The position numbers and the translations under genes are program-made. The notes under the pieces were generated by a model that saw only the letters and a list, made by a program, of their open reading frames with translations, did not search any database and had not been told where the DNA came from. Below are positions 1 to 10,622 of a stretch of DNA of 64,000 nt, piece by piece (position 1 is the stretch's first letter; the number at the start of each line of letters is the position of its first letter). Location: assembly GCF_004798865.1 (NCBI RefSeq), contig NW_025336599.1:510580-574579 (forward strand), in the 5' to 3' direction. The DNA is from Varanus komodoensis. Lineage: Eukaryota; Chordata; Lepidosauria; Squamata; Varanidae.

Positions 1-691
1 AGGTGATAAGTGGCTGGAGAGCAGCACTTGTGAAAGGGACCTCGGGGTGCTGGTTGACTGCAGGCTAAACATGAGTCAGTAGTGTGATGCGGTGGTCAAG
101 AGGGTGAACACCACCCTTGGTTGCATAGCCAGAAGTGTGGATTCTAGATCAAGAGAGGTATTACTACCACTCTATATGACTCTGGTGCGCCTGCAACTGG
201 AGTATTGTGCTCAGTTTTGGGCCCCTCATTACAGGAAGGCTATAGCCAGGTTAGAGTCAGTGCAGCGTAGGGCCACAAGGTTGGTGCCTGGTTTATAGGG
301 GATGCCGTATGAGGCCAGACTGAAGGAACTGGGTCTCTTCAGCCTGGAGAAGAGAGGACTCTGAGGGGCAACATACAGGTATGTGAGGGGATGTCACACA
401 GGGGTGGGTAGAGGCCTGTTCTCCCCTGCAGAGGAAGGCAGGACGCGCTCCAAAGGAGCAAAGCTCAGGGAGCCAAGGTTCCATTTGGATGCCAGGAAGC
501 ACTTCCTGACAGTTAGGACCCCAAGTGTGTGGAATGGGCTTCCACGAGAGATCATTGAGGCCCCATCAGTGAGGGTGTTCAAAGATAGGCTGGACATGCC
601 CATGGTGGGCATGTCGTGAGCGGAGCCGGCTGGAGCCAGGGGTCAGACTAGATGGCCCGGGAGACCCCTTCTGACTCGCTCTGTTTTTATA
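1..691 (+). mobile_element. CR1 LINE, 3' part (subfamily called CR1-A here), cut by the window edge
   Basis: This is the C-terminal ORF2 region and 3' end of a CR1 retrotransposon. Translation gives GCIARSVDSRSREVLLPLY and LEYCAQFWAPHYRKAIARLE near 92-298, then WNGLPREIIEAPSVRVFKDR near 383-619, in different frames with stops between. The DNA ends in the subfamily tail, CTAGATGGCCCGGGAG followed by CTGACTCGCTCTGTTTTTAT. It continues off the left edge and is non-functional. Confidence 0.9.
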
Positions 692-696
692 CCTAC

Positions 697-1010
697 CCCC
701 CCACCCAAGATCTGGGGCAGAGGCCCTTCTCCGGGACCCCTCCTTGAAGATTAGGAGGGTGACTACCCAGAGAAGGGCCTTCTCTGCAGTGGCACTCCGA
801 TTGTGGAATATGCTCCTCAGAGGCGTTTGCCTGGTGCCAAGGTAAAACCTTTTTATTTCCACAATGTTTGAAGACTTGATTGTTTTAATATGGGGTTTTA
901 CTGTTGATTGGTTAAGATTTTGACTTAAGGATGCTGTGTTTTATTCTAATTTGCCTTACTGTTAACCTATCCTAAGGCCACGGCAAGGGATGGTCTAAAC
1001 AAGTTTTAAG
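697..1010 (+). mobile_element. L2 LINE 3' fragment
   Basis: The segment matches the end of L2 ORF2 and 3' UTR as seen in the clearer copies at 13918 and 44838: a CTTCTCCGGGA block, GAGAAGGGCCTTCTCTGCAGTGG, and a CCTTTTTATTTCC remnant of the usual AAGACCTTTTTATTTAAA. It directly follows the CR1-A tail, so the CR1 may have landed in this L2, but the left part is outside the window. Confidence 0.7.
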
Positions 1011-1020
1011 CAAGCAAGTT

Positions 1021-1411
1021 CTGGGGCTTGAGGGAGGCTGGATTGGTGGCAATTAGGGGAAGGGCCTTTTCAGTCATGCCTCCCATATTGGAATGAGCCT
1101 CCCACTGAGGGCCACCTGGCACTAATCTTACTGGACTTCAGCACCAGGTAGAGACGCTTTCCTACTGCTGGGCATTCAATTGGTTTACTGCGGCTTGCCA
1201 GCTGCTATGCAGATTTCCTTCAAGTAGTCGTACTGGGGGGGGGGGGGATTGCTATCTGCTTCAAATGTGGTTTTAAATTTTGTAGCATAAGCTTTTTGTT
1301 ACATTTTAATGTGGTGCATCTTGTATTATTTAAATGTGCTGTTGGAAACCTCTCAGAGAATTTCGGCTGTTGGGCAATATAGTAAATAAATAAATAAATA
1401 AATAAATAAGT
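1021..1411 (+). mobile_element. L2-like LINE 3' end with AAATA tail
   Basis: A diverged L2-type 3' region: GAAGGGCCTTTTCAG and CACTGAGGGCCACCTGGCA resemble the RRAFSV and PREVCLAL coding stretch of better copies. A 3' UTR follows and ends in seven TAAA units at about 1381-1410. It contains a G13 run at 1235-1247. Coding capacity is lost. Confidence 0.6.
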
Positions 1412-1433
1412 GAGCATTTCACTCCTCGTGAGT

Positions 1434-1505
1434 TTCCTCTGCGTTTTCCTCCTCCTCCTTTCCCTCTTTTTCCTCTCCTCGCCTTCCTCCTCTTCCTCCT
1501 CCATA
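1434..1505 (+). repeat. Polypyrimidine (TCC/CTT) tract
   Basis: About 70 bases of almost pure pyrimidine, rich in TCC triplets, directly after the L2 tail. It is a low-complexity tract that gives purine repeats in RBFOX1 pre-mRNA. Confidence 0.7.
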
Positions 1506-2667
1506 GTGTGAAAAACTCATACAAGAAAGTGCACCATTTTCCAGTCGTTTTGCGCTTTGGCACAATTGCGACTGACACACGCCTCCTTTTGCCATCTTTG
1601 TTTTGGATTTCCTGGCCTTATTGCTCCATTTCTGGAGGCAATGCCAGGTGCCACAGAAAATAGAACTTTTGCATGACAGTGGTTAAACCCAGGACATTAC
1701 TGGAAACCTCTGGCTTACTAGGAACACGCTGCACACACCAGAGATGGCCAGATTCCACATTTCTTTTCTCCTATATTGCACTCATTTACACCTCAAGATC
1801 TTTCTCTCCCAAATATGAAAAGCTTTGTGAATGTCCATACGTTCTTATCCAAATGAAACTGAAGCAAAATTTTCACCCACTTGAACCAACCAAACTCAAT
1901 CACTATAGCTTTTCCATCACGGATAGACCCATGATGCATCTGGGCACCACACACCTGTTAACTGTTCAGATCCTTTCCTAAAAGTAGAAGTGGTGATCCT
2001 ACGTAAGAACTAATGGGATTGAAGGCACAGGGGTTCAAAACCAGTTGATTATGAGGCAGTGGCTCATAACCCTGGCCTGAGAGAACTTATCCGTCCATTC
2101 TGGCATCTCCCACATTTGATTAGAAACAAAAACAAAAACATCAATAGCAAATCATTTTTGTCCCGAATACAGAGTACTTTGGAAACTCTGGAGAAGTCTC
2201 ATTGAAGCCAAATGGAAATGGAATTACCACACACGCCTGAGCACTCACAGTCTGCTCGCTCCTGTATGGCACCTTCTGCTCGCCCAGGATGTTGAAGCCA
2301 CATTGAAACTGAAAGGTTACCATTCCATTTGAGTACAGGACCCTGATCTGTCCTGTCCTGTCCTTTCCTTTCATTTCCCCTTTTTCCTAACCTTTGCAAG
2401 ACAAAATTATAAGCCAGGGCTTGTTCTATAATCATAGGCTTATGAAAACAGCAAACCATCGCCCTGGATTTGGACATAACAAGCACACGGCTTGCTCAAT
2501 GGAACCCTCTGGCCAAAGCGAGCATTCAGACAGCTAAAGAGCCTGGGAATGGCAGACAAACACCTGGTCCCGGGGCTCTAAGACTGGTCTGTTGCTGAGG
2601 GGATGGCTGTTATCTGACAGGCTGGCAGCACGCTAATCCTGAATATCGTCTTCTTTTAAGTAAATGT
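1506..2667. other. Intron, no gene seen
   Basis: Mixed unique-looking sequence. It has a short CAAAAA stretch near 2127-2138 and a TGTCC/TTTCC pyrimidine patch near 2345-2390. Short open frames here show no domain and no exon-like borders. Confidence 0.6.
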
Positions 2668-3113
2668 TGCCACCAGTGCAGCGAAGGGCCACTCGGATGG
2701 CGGCTGGTTTGCAGGGGAAGACCTATGAGCAGAGACTGAGGGAGCTGGGTCTCTTCAGCCTGGAGAGGAGCAGACCCAGAGGGGACCTGTTAACGACATG
2801 CAGGTACGTGAGGAGGTGCCACACAGGTGGGTCATGGCCTTGTTTCCCCTGCGGAGGAGGGCAGGACGCGCGTCAATGGAGCCAAGCTCAGGGAACCAAG
2901 ATTTAGGCTGAATGCCAGGAAGTACTTCCTGACAGTTAGGACTCCGAGGGTGTGGAATGGGCTTCTGTGGGAGGTGGTTGAAGCCCCAGTGGTGAGGGTG
3001 TTCAAGGACATGTGCATGGTAGGCATGTCATGAGCAGAGCCGGCTGGAGCTGGGGGTCAGACTAGATGGCCCAGGAGGTCCATTCTGACTCACTCTGTTT
3101 CTATGTTTCTATG
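2668..3113 (+). mobile_element. CR1-A LINE 3' fragment
   Basis: The copy starts at CCAGTGCAGCGAAGGGCCAC, in the same place of the RT C-terminus as the copy at base 1. It translates in pieces to RRATRMAAGLQGKTYEQRLR and WNGLLWEVVEAPVVRVFKD. It ends in GACTCACTCTG plus TTTCTATGTTTCTATG, the CR1-type octamer tail. It is 5'-truncated and frame-broken. Confidence 0.9.
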
Positions 3114-5825
3114 TCTCGCTGATGCAGAAGCTACCAAGTCCCTTTCTAGGAAGTCACAAAATGTTGCCTCTATATTAACTTACAATGCTCTCATAACAAC
3201 AAGAAAGGTATGCATAATCTCTGGGCTGATTGCAAGTTAAGTTGCATATATTTTAATTAATTTTTATACCACTGAATAGCACAAAAGGCTCTCTATATCT
3301 ACCATATAGATATGATGAGGGAAGAATTATGTTTATCTATCATCTGTATTCATGTTGAGATTTTCTAATGGGCAACTTTAATTTTGCATCAGTTAATTTA
3401 TGCCATTACATAAACCATTTTGTAATAATGGATTCCAAATGGAAATTAAGGAGGATGTAGCTGTAGCAAAAAAGATGAATGGTGTCTCAGTGTCTGCCTC
3501 CATTTCCATATTCATCATGCATTTTTATCTTATAAAACAAGATTTATCACAGGAAGGTCATGAGTCTCCAGTACAAGCAGCCCCACCCCCAAAGCTACTT
3601 TTTCCCAGGGAAGAAGATCCCTGTAACAAAGGGCTTGGGCATTAGAGCTGCTCAAAGGCGTGTGGAGAAGCCCACCCTGAACATGGTTGAAGCACAAACA
3701 CACTGACTTTTCAGGATTATAACACACTTCGTAACAAAAAGATTCCTTCCCCCCTTGAATTAACGAAGACTTGCATGTGACAAGCAAACTGTTCAATTAT
3801 GGACACAAAAGAAACACGTGCGCAAACACCCGCCCCAGGGTAGGAACTGTGTTCAGCGATGCACTGATGGTCAGACTGTGCCAACAGCCCTGCTTTCTAT
3901 TCCACAGGCCACAGTGCTATATCAGCCGTTTCCAAATGGTCTCACAACATGCCAATTAACAGCCAGAACTGGGCCTCCATAGATAAGGCAAACAACAGTT
4001 ACATTCCAGAGAGGGTCCGCCCAGCACAGGCTCCCATGGGATTCAAAGGTGTTCCCATAGTTTAGCCTGGAATTATGGGAAGTGGCTTTGTTTGGAGTTC
4101 CTTCAATCCATTGCTCTTCCTGTCAAAGGGAGCATCCAAGTTTAGGAAAGCAAAAGCTTCCCCATATTCAGTTATTTTGGCCTTCCTCTGGTGAACCTAA
4201 CACTTTTTTATACCCCCTCTCATTTTATTAGAAAGCTTCAATAGTCATAATCTATTCCTAGTCATTTGATGAAAGCACTTAATGGCAGCTGCCATCCACG
4301 CTCCTCCAAAGCCAGCACACTCAGTCTCAGCATTGGCAAGAAAGGGCCTGAACATGTTTAAGGCTGTTCTTAGAGACGGGCCTCCTCGGTCAGTCGGATC
4401 CCAAGAAAAAGCCCAGTGTCCATGCATCTGCATAAGCAAAGATCCCTTTCTAATTCACATAGAATATGCGGCGGCATCTGCAGTCGTGGGCATGTTGGCA
4501 TTCGGGTGTGTCTGCTCCCTCTCGAGAATTCAATGGACCCACGGTGGGGGGGGGGACCAATAGAGCGTTCCCCATGCGTACCGTTGCACTGCAGTTGGGG
4601 CCTCCGAGAACTTTGCAACAGACTCAAATGTGCTCAGATTTATAGGAAGCTGGCCCATTGCTGGCGCCGCAGACTGGCTTTTCCTATGTCAAACGGTTCC
4701 TCAGACTGCGTTTTGTTTTATTTCCCATCGCTTCATGTGAACTTAGTCACCCCACCAAAATAATAAACTAAACTAAAATGTACACCTCCCCCAACCCCCA
4801 TAGGCTAAAATATGAAAACATTCATGGGGGGGGGGAGGGATTTGCACATGTTGGGGGAATTTGGTGTGCATATTCAGGAGTATAAATTTGCCCAGTTGTG
4901 AATTTCCACAAATTCATATGGACATATTTGTGCTTGAGAATCTGAAAATGTAGATGGAATAGATTCTACATCTGATCAGTATTGATGGCTTGTCTTGTCT
5001 TAACAATGCTCAGATTGCCTTTCTGACATGGGGAGGGGGGGGCGTGTCAGGACAGGAAGGAAGGGACAAAAGCGAAAGGTGGGTGAAAGGAACTGAAACT
5101 TGCATACCTGCTGAAGCTGCATATGCCGATCCCCTTCTGAAAGAAGGCCAGAGCATCTAACCTTTAGTCCCAGTATCTGGGATTAAGCACCACTGAATTA
5201 GATGAGACTTGCTCCTGAGCAGACAAGTACAGGACAGCACTGTCAGAACTTCAGAGTTAGATCTTTACGACAATCATTTCAGAAAGATACCTGCTAAAAT
5301 GGTAGCTTCTCTGGACTAAGGGTGAAAACTAAATAATGGCATCCAGAGATGAAAAGGAATAGATCTTGGATAATGTCCAGATACTCAATGCTATTCACTG
5401 TGTGTTTGTTCAAGAGGTGGTTGTGGCTCAACTTGCTCATCAGAGTGGTCTCTTTGGATGAGACCTGTCCCCTCAGCTTGGGGGGCTGCCAATGTGGTGC
5501 AAAGGGAAGAGAAAGTGAGGGAGTTACTGAGACATTTCCATGTCTGCTGTTATGACTTGAAAGTCCTTCTAAATGGATGCTCTCTACTTGGCTGGGATGT
5601 GGAGCCCTTTCCAAGAACCCTGGTGGAGGAAAAGGTGGGTGGTGACGGAAAAAGGTTATGCAATGGAAAGGGTTCTGTGTTTTCCCTCGCATCTGCTGCT
5701 TCTTTGCTTCAAATTCTGTCTTCCCTTCCTGTCACCTTGCAGATTTCTGGTAGAGTCCCGTGATCCCCATGAGAGATGATAAAGAAATGAAGATGAGATC
5801 AGATTTCTACAAATCCACTTGCATT
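3114..5825. other. Intron, mostly unique; G runs and one possible AT-rich repeat copy
   Basis: No exon or recognisable transposon is seen. G-rich runs occur near 4547-4556 and 4825-4840. A stretch at about 4800-4985, read on the minus strand, shares GTGCAAATCCC and TTCATATTTTAG style blocks with the AT-rich family listed at 29380, 40850 and 57100. That assignment is weak. Confidence 0.5.
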
Positions 5826-8800
5826 CATAGAAACACAGAAACTTAGAAACAGAGCAAGTCAGAAGGGACCTCCCAGGCCATCTAGTCTGACCTCCGGCAC
5901 CAGCCAGCTCCACTCACAACATGCCCACCATGTGCAGGTCCAGCCTATCTTTGAACACCTGCCCTGATGGGGCCTCAATGACCTCTCGTGGAAGCCCATT
6001 CCACACCCTCAGGGTCCTGACTGTCAGGAAGTGCTTCCTGGCATCCAAGTTGAACCTTGGCTCCCTGAGCTTTGCTCCATTGGAGCGCATCCTGCCTTCC
6101 TCTGCAGGGGAGAACAGGTCTCTACCCATATCCATGTGACACCCCCTCACATACCTGTATGTTGCCAACATATCCTCTCTGAGTCTCCTCTTCTCCAGGC
6201 TGAAGAGATCCAGTTCCCTCAGTCTCACCTCATACGGCATCTCCTGCAAACCGGCCACCAACCTTGTGGCGTAGCTGCACTGACCCCAACCTGGCTATAT
6301 CCTTTCTGTAATGAGGGGCCCAAAACTGAACACAATACTCGAATTGCGGGCGCACCAGAGTCATATAGAGTGGTAGTAATACCTCTCTTGATCCAGAAGC
6401 CACACTTCTGGCAATGCAACCAAGGGTGGCGTTCGCTCGCTTGACCACCGCTTCACACTACTGATTCATGTTTTGCCTGCATTCAACCAGCACCCCGAGG
6501 TCCCTATCACAAGTGCTGCTCTCCAGCCACTTGTCCCCTAACCTGTACTCATGACACCCATTCCTATGCCCCAAGTGCAAGACCTTGCACTTATCCACAT
6601 TGAACACCATCCTGTTGTCTCCTGCCCACTTCCATAGTCTGTCCAGATCCTTTTGGATCTGGAGTACCTGCTCCTCCGTTGTGGCCACTGCTCCAGTTTT
6701 AGTATCATCTGTGAATTTGATCAGCGGACTGTTCACCCCTTCATCCATGTCATTGATGAAAAGAATAAACAGGATCAGCCCCGGGCCAGAGCCCTGGGGG
6801 ACCCCACTTGTCACTGGCCACCATCCCGATGATTCCCCACTAATGGTTACCCTCTGCTTTCGGTCAGTCAAACCATGCCCTAACCCATTGGACAGTGCTT
6901 TGGTGTATCCCAAAACTCCTCAGTTTCTCCACCAGGATATCATGGGGCACTTTGTCAAAGGACTTGCTGAAATCCAGGTAAACCACATCCACTGCATCCC
7001 CTCCATCTAGCCATCTCGAAACCTTGTCATAGAATTCCACAGGGTTTGTCTGGCAGGACCTGTTTTTGCGGAAGCCGTGTTGTGTGGCTGCCAGCCTCCC
7101 TTCCCTATCTAGCATCACTAGATCTCTCTCTATTATGAGCCTTTCCATTCTTTTTCCTAAAATGGACGTAAGGCTACCAGGCCTGTAATTCCCCATGTCC
7201 CTTCTACTACCCTTTTTGAAAATTGGGACCACTGAGGTCACCCTCCAGTCCTCTGGAACTTCACCCGTTCTCCACGAGGCCTCAAAAATGGAGGCCAGCG
7301 GGCGTGAAAGAACCCCTGCCAACTCTCTAAGTACCCTCGGGTGTAACCCATCAGGGCCTGGTGCCTTTGTAATGTCCAATGCCCTGAGGAGCCCCTCGAC
7401 TTCAAGGGGGGGTGACTCTATTCTGTGCCCCTAAGTCCCCAGCTTCATCTCATCTCCTATGCGGATATCCCCCGTCCTGCTTTGGGGAGAACACAGAGGC
7501 AAAATAGTCATTTAGCATCTGTGCCTGTTCCCTCATATCAGTCACTGGATCTCCTTCCTCCTTATTTAGTGGTCCCACCACTTGTCTCCCCTTCCTCTTC
7601 CTATTTACATGCTGAAAGAAGCCCTTTTTGTTGCTCTTGATATTCTTGGCAAGTCTCAGCTTGTAATCAGCCTTAGCCTTGCAAAGAATTCTTCTGCAAT
7701 GGGTCTCCTCCTCCCGGTATACCCTTTTGTCTATTTCCCCCAGTACCCATTTCCTACGAAGGTGCCTCTTTCATCTAATCCCTCTAACCACCTCCTTTCG
7801 CATCCATGGCGGCACTCTCCTCTGACTAGAGATATCGTCAAGGCTTGCGCCTCCAAAACCTCCCTTTTGAGTGCTATCCACCCCTCCTCAACTTGCTTAC
7901 CTTCCAGTAACCTATCCCAGGAGACTTTCCCCAGTCTGGCCTTCAGTTGGCCAAAGTTGGCCCTCTTGAAGTCCCAGCTTCTAGTGCTCGACCTGCTGCA
8001 CATCCCCAGTCCCCTGATCTCAAAGCAAAGAATGGAGTGATCATTCGCATCCAGAGCTCCCCTAATCTGTACTTCATCTATCAGCTCCTCTCTCTTGGTC
8101 AAGACCAAGTCAAGGATGTTTCCCCCCCTCATCGCCTCTCGGACCGTGTGAAAAACCTGCCCTCTTTAGCTTCTAGGAAGCGACGTGACCTGGCTGTCAC
8201 CGCCGAGTGAGTCTCCCACGTAATATCCGGGAGACTGAAATCTCCCATAATTACTGTGTCTCTCCCCCAATATCCTTAGAACCTGGCCTGTCAGGACATC
8301 ATTCAGGGTCTCAAGTTGACCTGGAGGGTGATAACATACCCCCACTGTCAGGTCTCTTTCCCTGTCAAAACCCCTAAGTTTCACCCAGACTGCCTCTACC
8401 GAATCCCCATCTGTGCTGCAATCTATCTCACTGCATCCTGTCCCTCCCCTGCCATATAAAGCCACGCCCCCACCTCTCTTTCCCTTCCTGTCCTTTCTAA
8501 ACAGGTGATACCCTTCTATGTTCACATTCCAGTCTTGTCTTTCATCCCACCAAGTTTCTGTGAATCCCACAAGGTCATACCCTCCTATTCCCAGGAGAGC
8601 TTCAAGCTCTTCCTGCTTGTTACCCATGCTCCTAGCATTGGTGTACGTGCACCTCAACCCCTTCCCTCCGCTTCCTTTCCTTGGAGTTCCCAGCCTCCTC
8701 CTTCCTCCCATCCTCCCTGATCCCTGGCCCCTCTCTGTAGGAGTCCTGTCAGTCCCTGCAGTATCTCTAAAACCCTGCTCCCAGAGCCCTGCTCCTCCCC

Positions 8801-9310
8801 CAACACTTGTCCAGTGCAGACACATTACTGGGGGGCCTGACCCCCCTCCCCCCAGCTCAGATTAAAGTCTTCCGGACGAAGCTCGCTAGAGCATCTCCAA
8901 AGGACCTTTTCCCCATCCTTGTGAGGTGCAACCCATCCGTTCCCAGAAGTCCATTGGCAAGAAACCGGGTGCCGTGGTCAAGGAACCCGAAGCGTTCCTT
9001 CTGGCACCACACCCTAAGCCAGTCGTTCACCTTGGAGGCCCTCCTGTCCCTTCCTGGCCCAAATCCCCGGACTGGTAAGACTGACAAGAAGGCCACTTGG
9101 GCCTTTAGCTCCTGGAGTTTCTTTCCCAAGGTTCCAAAGTCCCTGGTGATCCCGACCACACTGACTGGCCATGTCGTTTGTGCCCCACATGGATCACCAG
9201 GAGCGGCTGGTGACCCCTGGAGCGAACAAGACACTTCACTCTGTCCTTCACTTGCCAGATGTCACATTCTACGGTGACTAGCTTGTTTCAGGTTGCAGGG
9301 ATTCTGCAGA
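5826..9310 (-). mobile_element. Long CR1-A LINE: end of ORF1 (esterase) plus most of ORF2, broken
   Basis: A 3.5-kb, 5'-truncated CR1 read right to left. ORF1 remnant (9290-8857): the C-terminal SGNH-esterase part, with DFGTLGKKLQELKAQVAFLS and the catalytic DGLHLT motif; the GTND block near 9185 is frameshifted. ORF2: apurinic endonuclease near 8720-8166 (TNARSMGNKQEELEALLGI, FTETWWDE, a GRGG/YHPPG block) and 8132-7731 (LDLVLTKREELIDE); reverse transcriptase from about 7379 (APGPDGLHPRVL, VVPIFKKGSRRDMGNYRP, YLDFSKSFDKVPHDIL), then SGVPQGSGPGL and FTDDTK as the catalytic block near 6800-6720, and the thumb and tail to 5914. Several frameshifts and stops separate these pieces. The 3' end is the complement of the TTTCTATG-type tail. 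It lies in sense orientation to RBFOX1. Confidence 0.93.
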
Positions 9311-10249
9311 CTCTCTCTCTCTCACACACTCCTCCACCACCCCTTTCTGAATTTTTTTGCTGGGTGATACAAATTAATAATAAAAGTAATAACAACAATA
9401 GCAACACTGTCCAAAACTGTGCACTCCTTCTCCATAGACTAAAGCTTGAACATGTGAATTATAGAGGAATTGTCCATTTGTGCAAGTGTTCATTTTCCAA
9501 TGAGAAAGCAGGTTCAGTAAGTCCAGAAAAAGCTGATTCAGTTGATGAGCTGTAGGTGCCCTCAATTCGTTCTTCTATGAGAAGGGTAATAAGATGTCCA
9601 GTGATAGGGGAACATTTCCCATATAGTATTCTTTAGTCTGGGGGAGAGAGGCAACTTATGGGAAGAATGTCACATAGCAGTGGATAAAGACTTGTTTACT
9701 GCTGTCCCCGCAGGCAAGTGTCTTCCTGGGATTACAACAAGTTGGGCATGGAGTGCAATCAGGATGACTATAGTTTAACAATGAAGTCCATCAGCTTGGA
9801 AGTGATAGTGACATAAGCTGAATGGAGACTTCCTCTGGTCTGGAACATTGTACACCCATGAATCTACCCATACTGAGGGACACACAGGAGACACAGCAAT
9901 TGCGTTCCTTCTGCACTGATGGTTTCTAGAGGTGTCTGGCTGACCGCCAGTGCAATGTGATGCTGCACAAGATGGACCTTTACCCTTTATAACAATAAAG
10001 GGTATTGTTGTAGGGCTGTATCCACGGTGAGTCAATCTGCAATGCTACCTGTGTCTGAGTAAACGTACAGTGAACACACAGTGTTTGAGTTTACTGAGAT
10101 TGGATGTATTATTTCTTGAGCCTGGCTTCCTCTTCTTTGCATTCCCTAATGTGAGCATCTTTTTCATGTTATTTTTTGGACTGAGAAAAGTGCTCATTTT
10201 GTGGTGCATTTTGACCACCCCATTTCTATATATTACCTTTCCCCAACCA
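9311..10249. other. Intron, nothing recognised
   Basis: The left end has a short CT/CA-rich patch next to the CR1 5' truncation point. The remainder is unique-looking, with a few AAT/AAC triplet clusters near 9371-9410. No exon or transposon signature was seen. Confidence 0.5.
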
Positions 10250-10365
10250 AGTGTCCTGCAGATGTTTTGTACTGCAGTTCCTTTCTTCCCAGGATATTGG
10301 CTATACCTGTTGAGGCTGATGGGAGCTGTAGTCTAACTCATCTTCAGGGCACTAGATTAGAGAAA
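10250..10365 (-). repeat. Short interspersed repeat with GCTGGGAGTTGTAGTCC hallmark
   Basis: The segment reads GTGTCCTGCAGATGTTTTG, ACTGCAGTTCC, then CTGATGGGAGCTGTAGTCTAACTCATCTT. Related copies lie at 44545-44665 and 62475-62580. The arms (CCAGATGTTTTG-like and CATCTGGAG-like) give it an inverted-repeat look, as in a small non-autonomous DNA element. I cannot name the family with certainty, and the strand is nominal. Confidence 0.5.
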
Positions 10366-10382
10366 GCTACTCTAGATATGAC

Positions 10383-10622
10383 ATGCGCTCCTCAGAGAGG
10401 TCCACCTGGCGCCGTCGTTATTTGCTTTTCGGCGCCAGGCCAAGACCTTTTTATTTAAACATCATTTTAATTGTTGATTTTATTTATTGATTTTAACAAC
10501 TTTGGCCAGGATGTCTCCAACTGTATTTTATTGTACTAGTGATATTTATTTATTTGTAAGCCTCCCCAAGGCTTAGGCGAACGGGGCAGCATATAAATCT
10601 GCTAAACAAATAAATAAATAAT
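10383..10622 (+). mobile_element. L2 LINE 3' end with AAATA tail
   Basis: It contains CTCCTCAGAGAGGTCCACCTGGCGCCG and TTCGGCGCCAGGCCAAGACC, then CTTTTTATTTAAACATC, the end of ORF2 and start of the 3' UTR. It ends with GCAGCATATAAATCTGCTAAACAAATAAATAAATA. Severely 5'-truncated and non-coding. Confidence 0.85.

Noticed and set aside
8166-8825. 219-codon minus-strand frame as a host nuclease gene
   Set aside because: It is the CR1 endonuclease domain in the long LINE copy, with broken frames on both sides.
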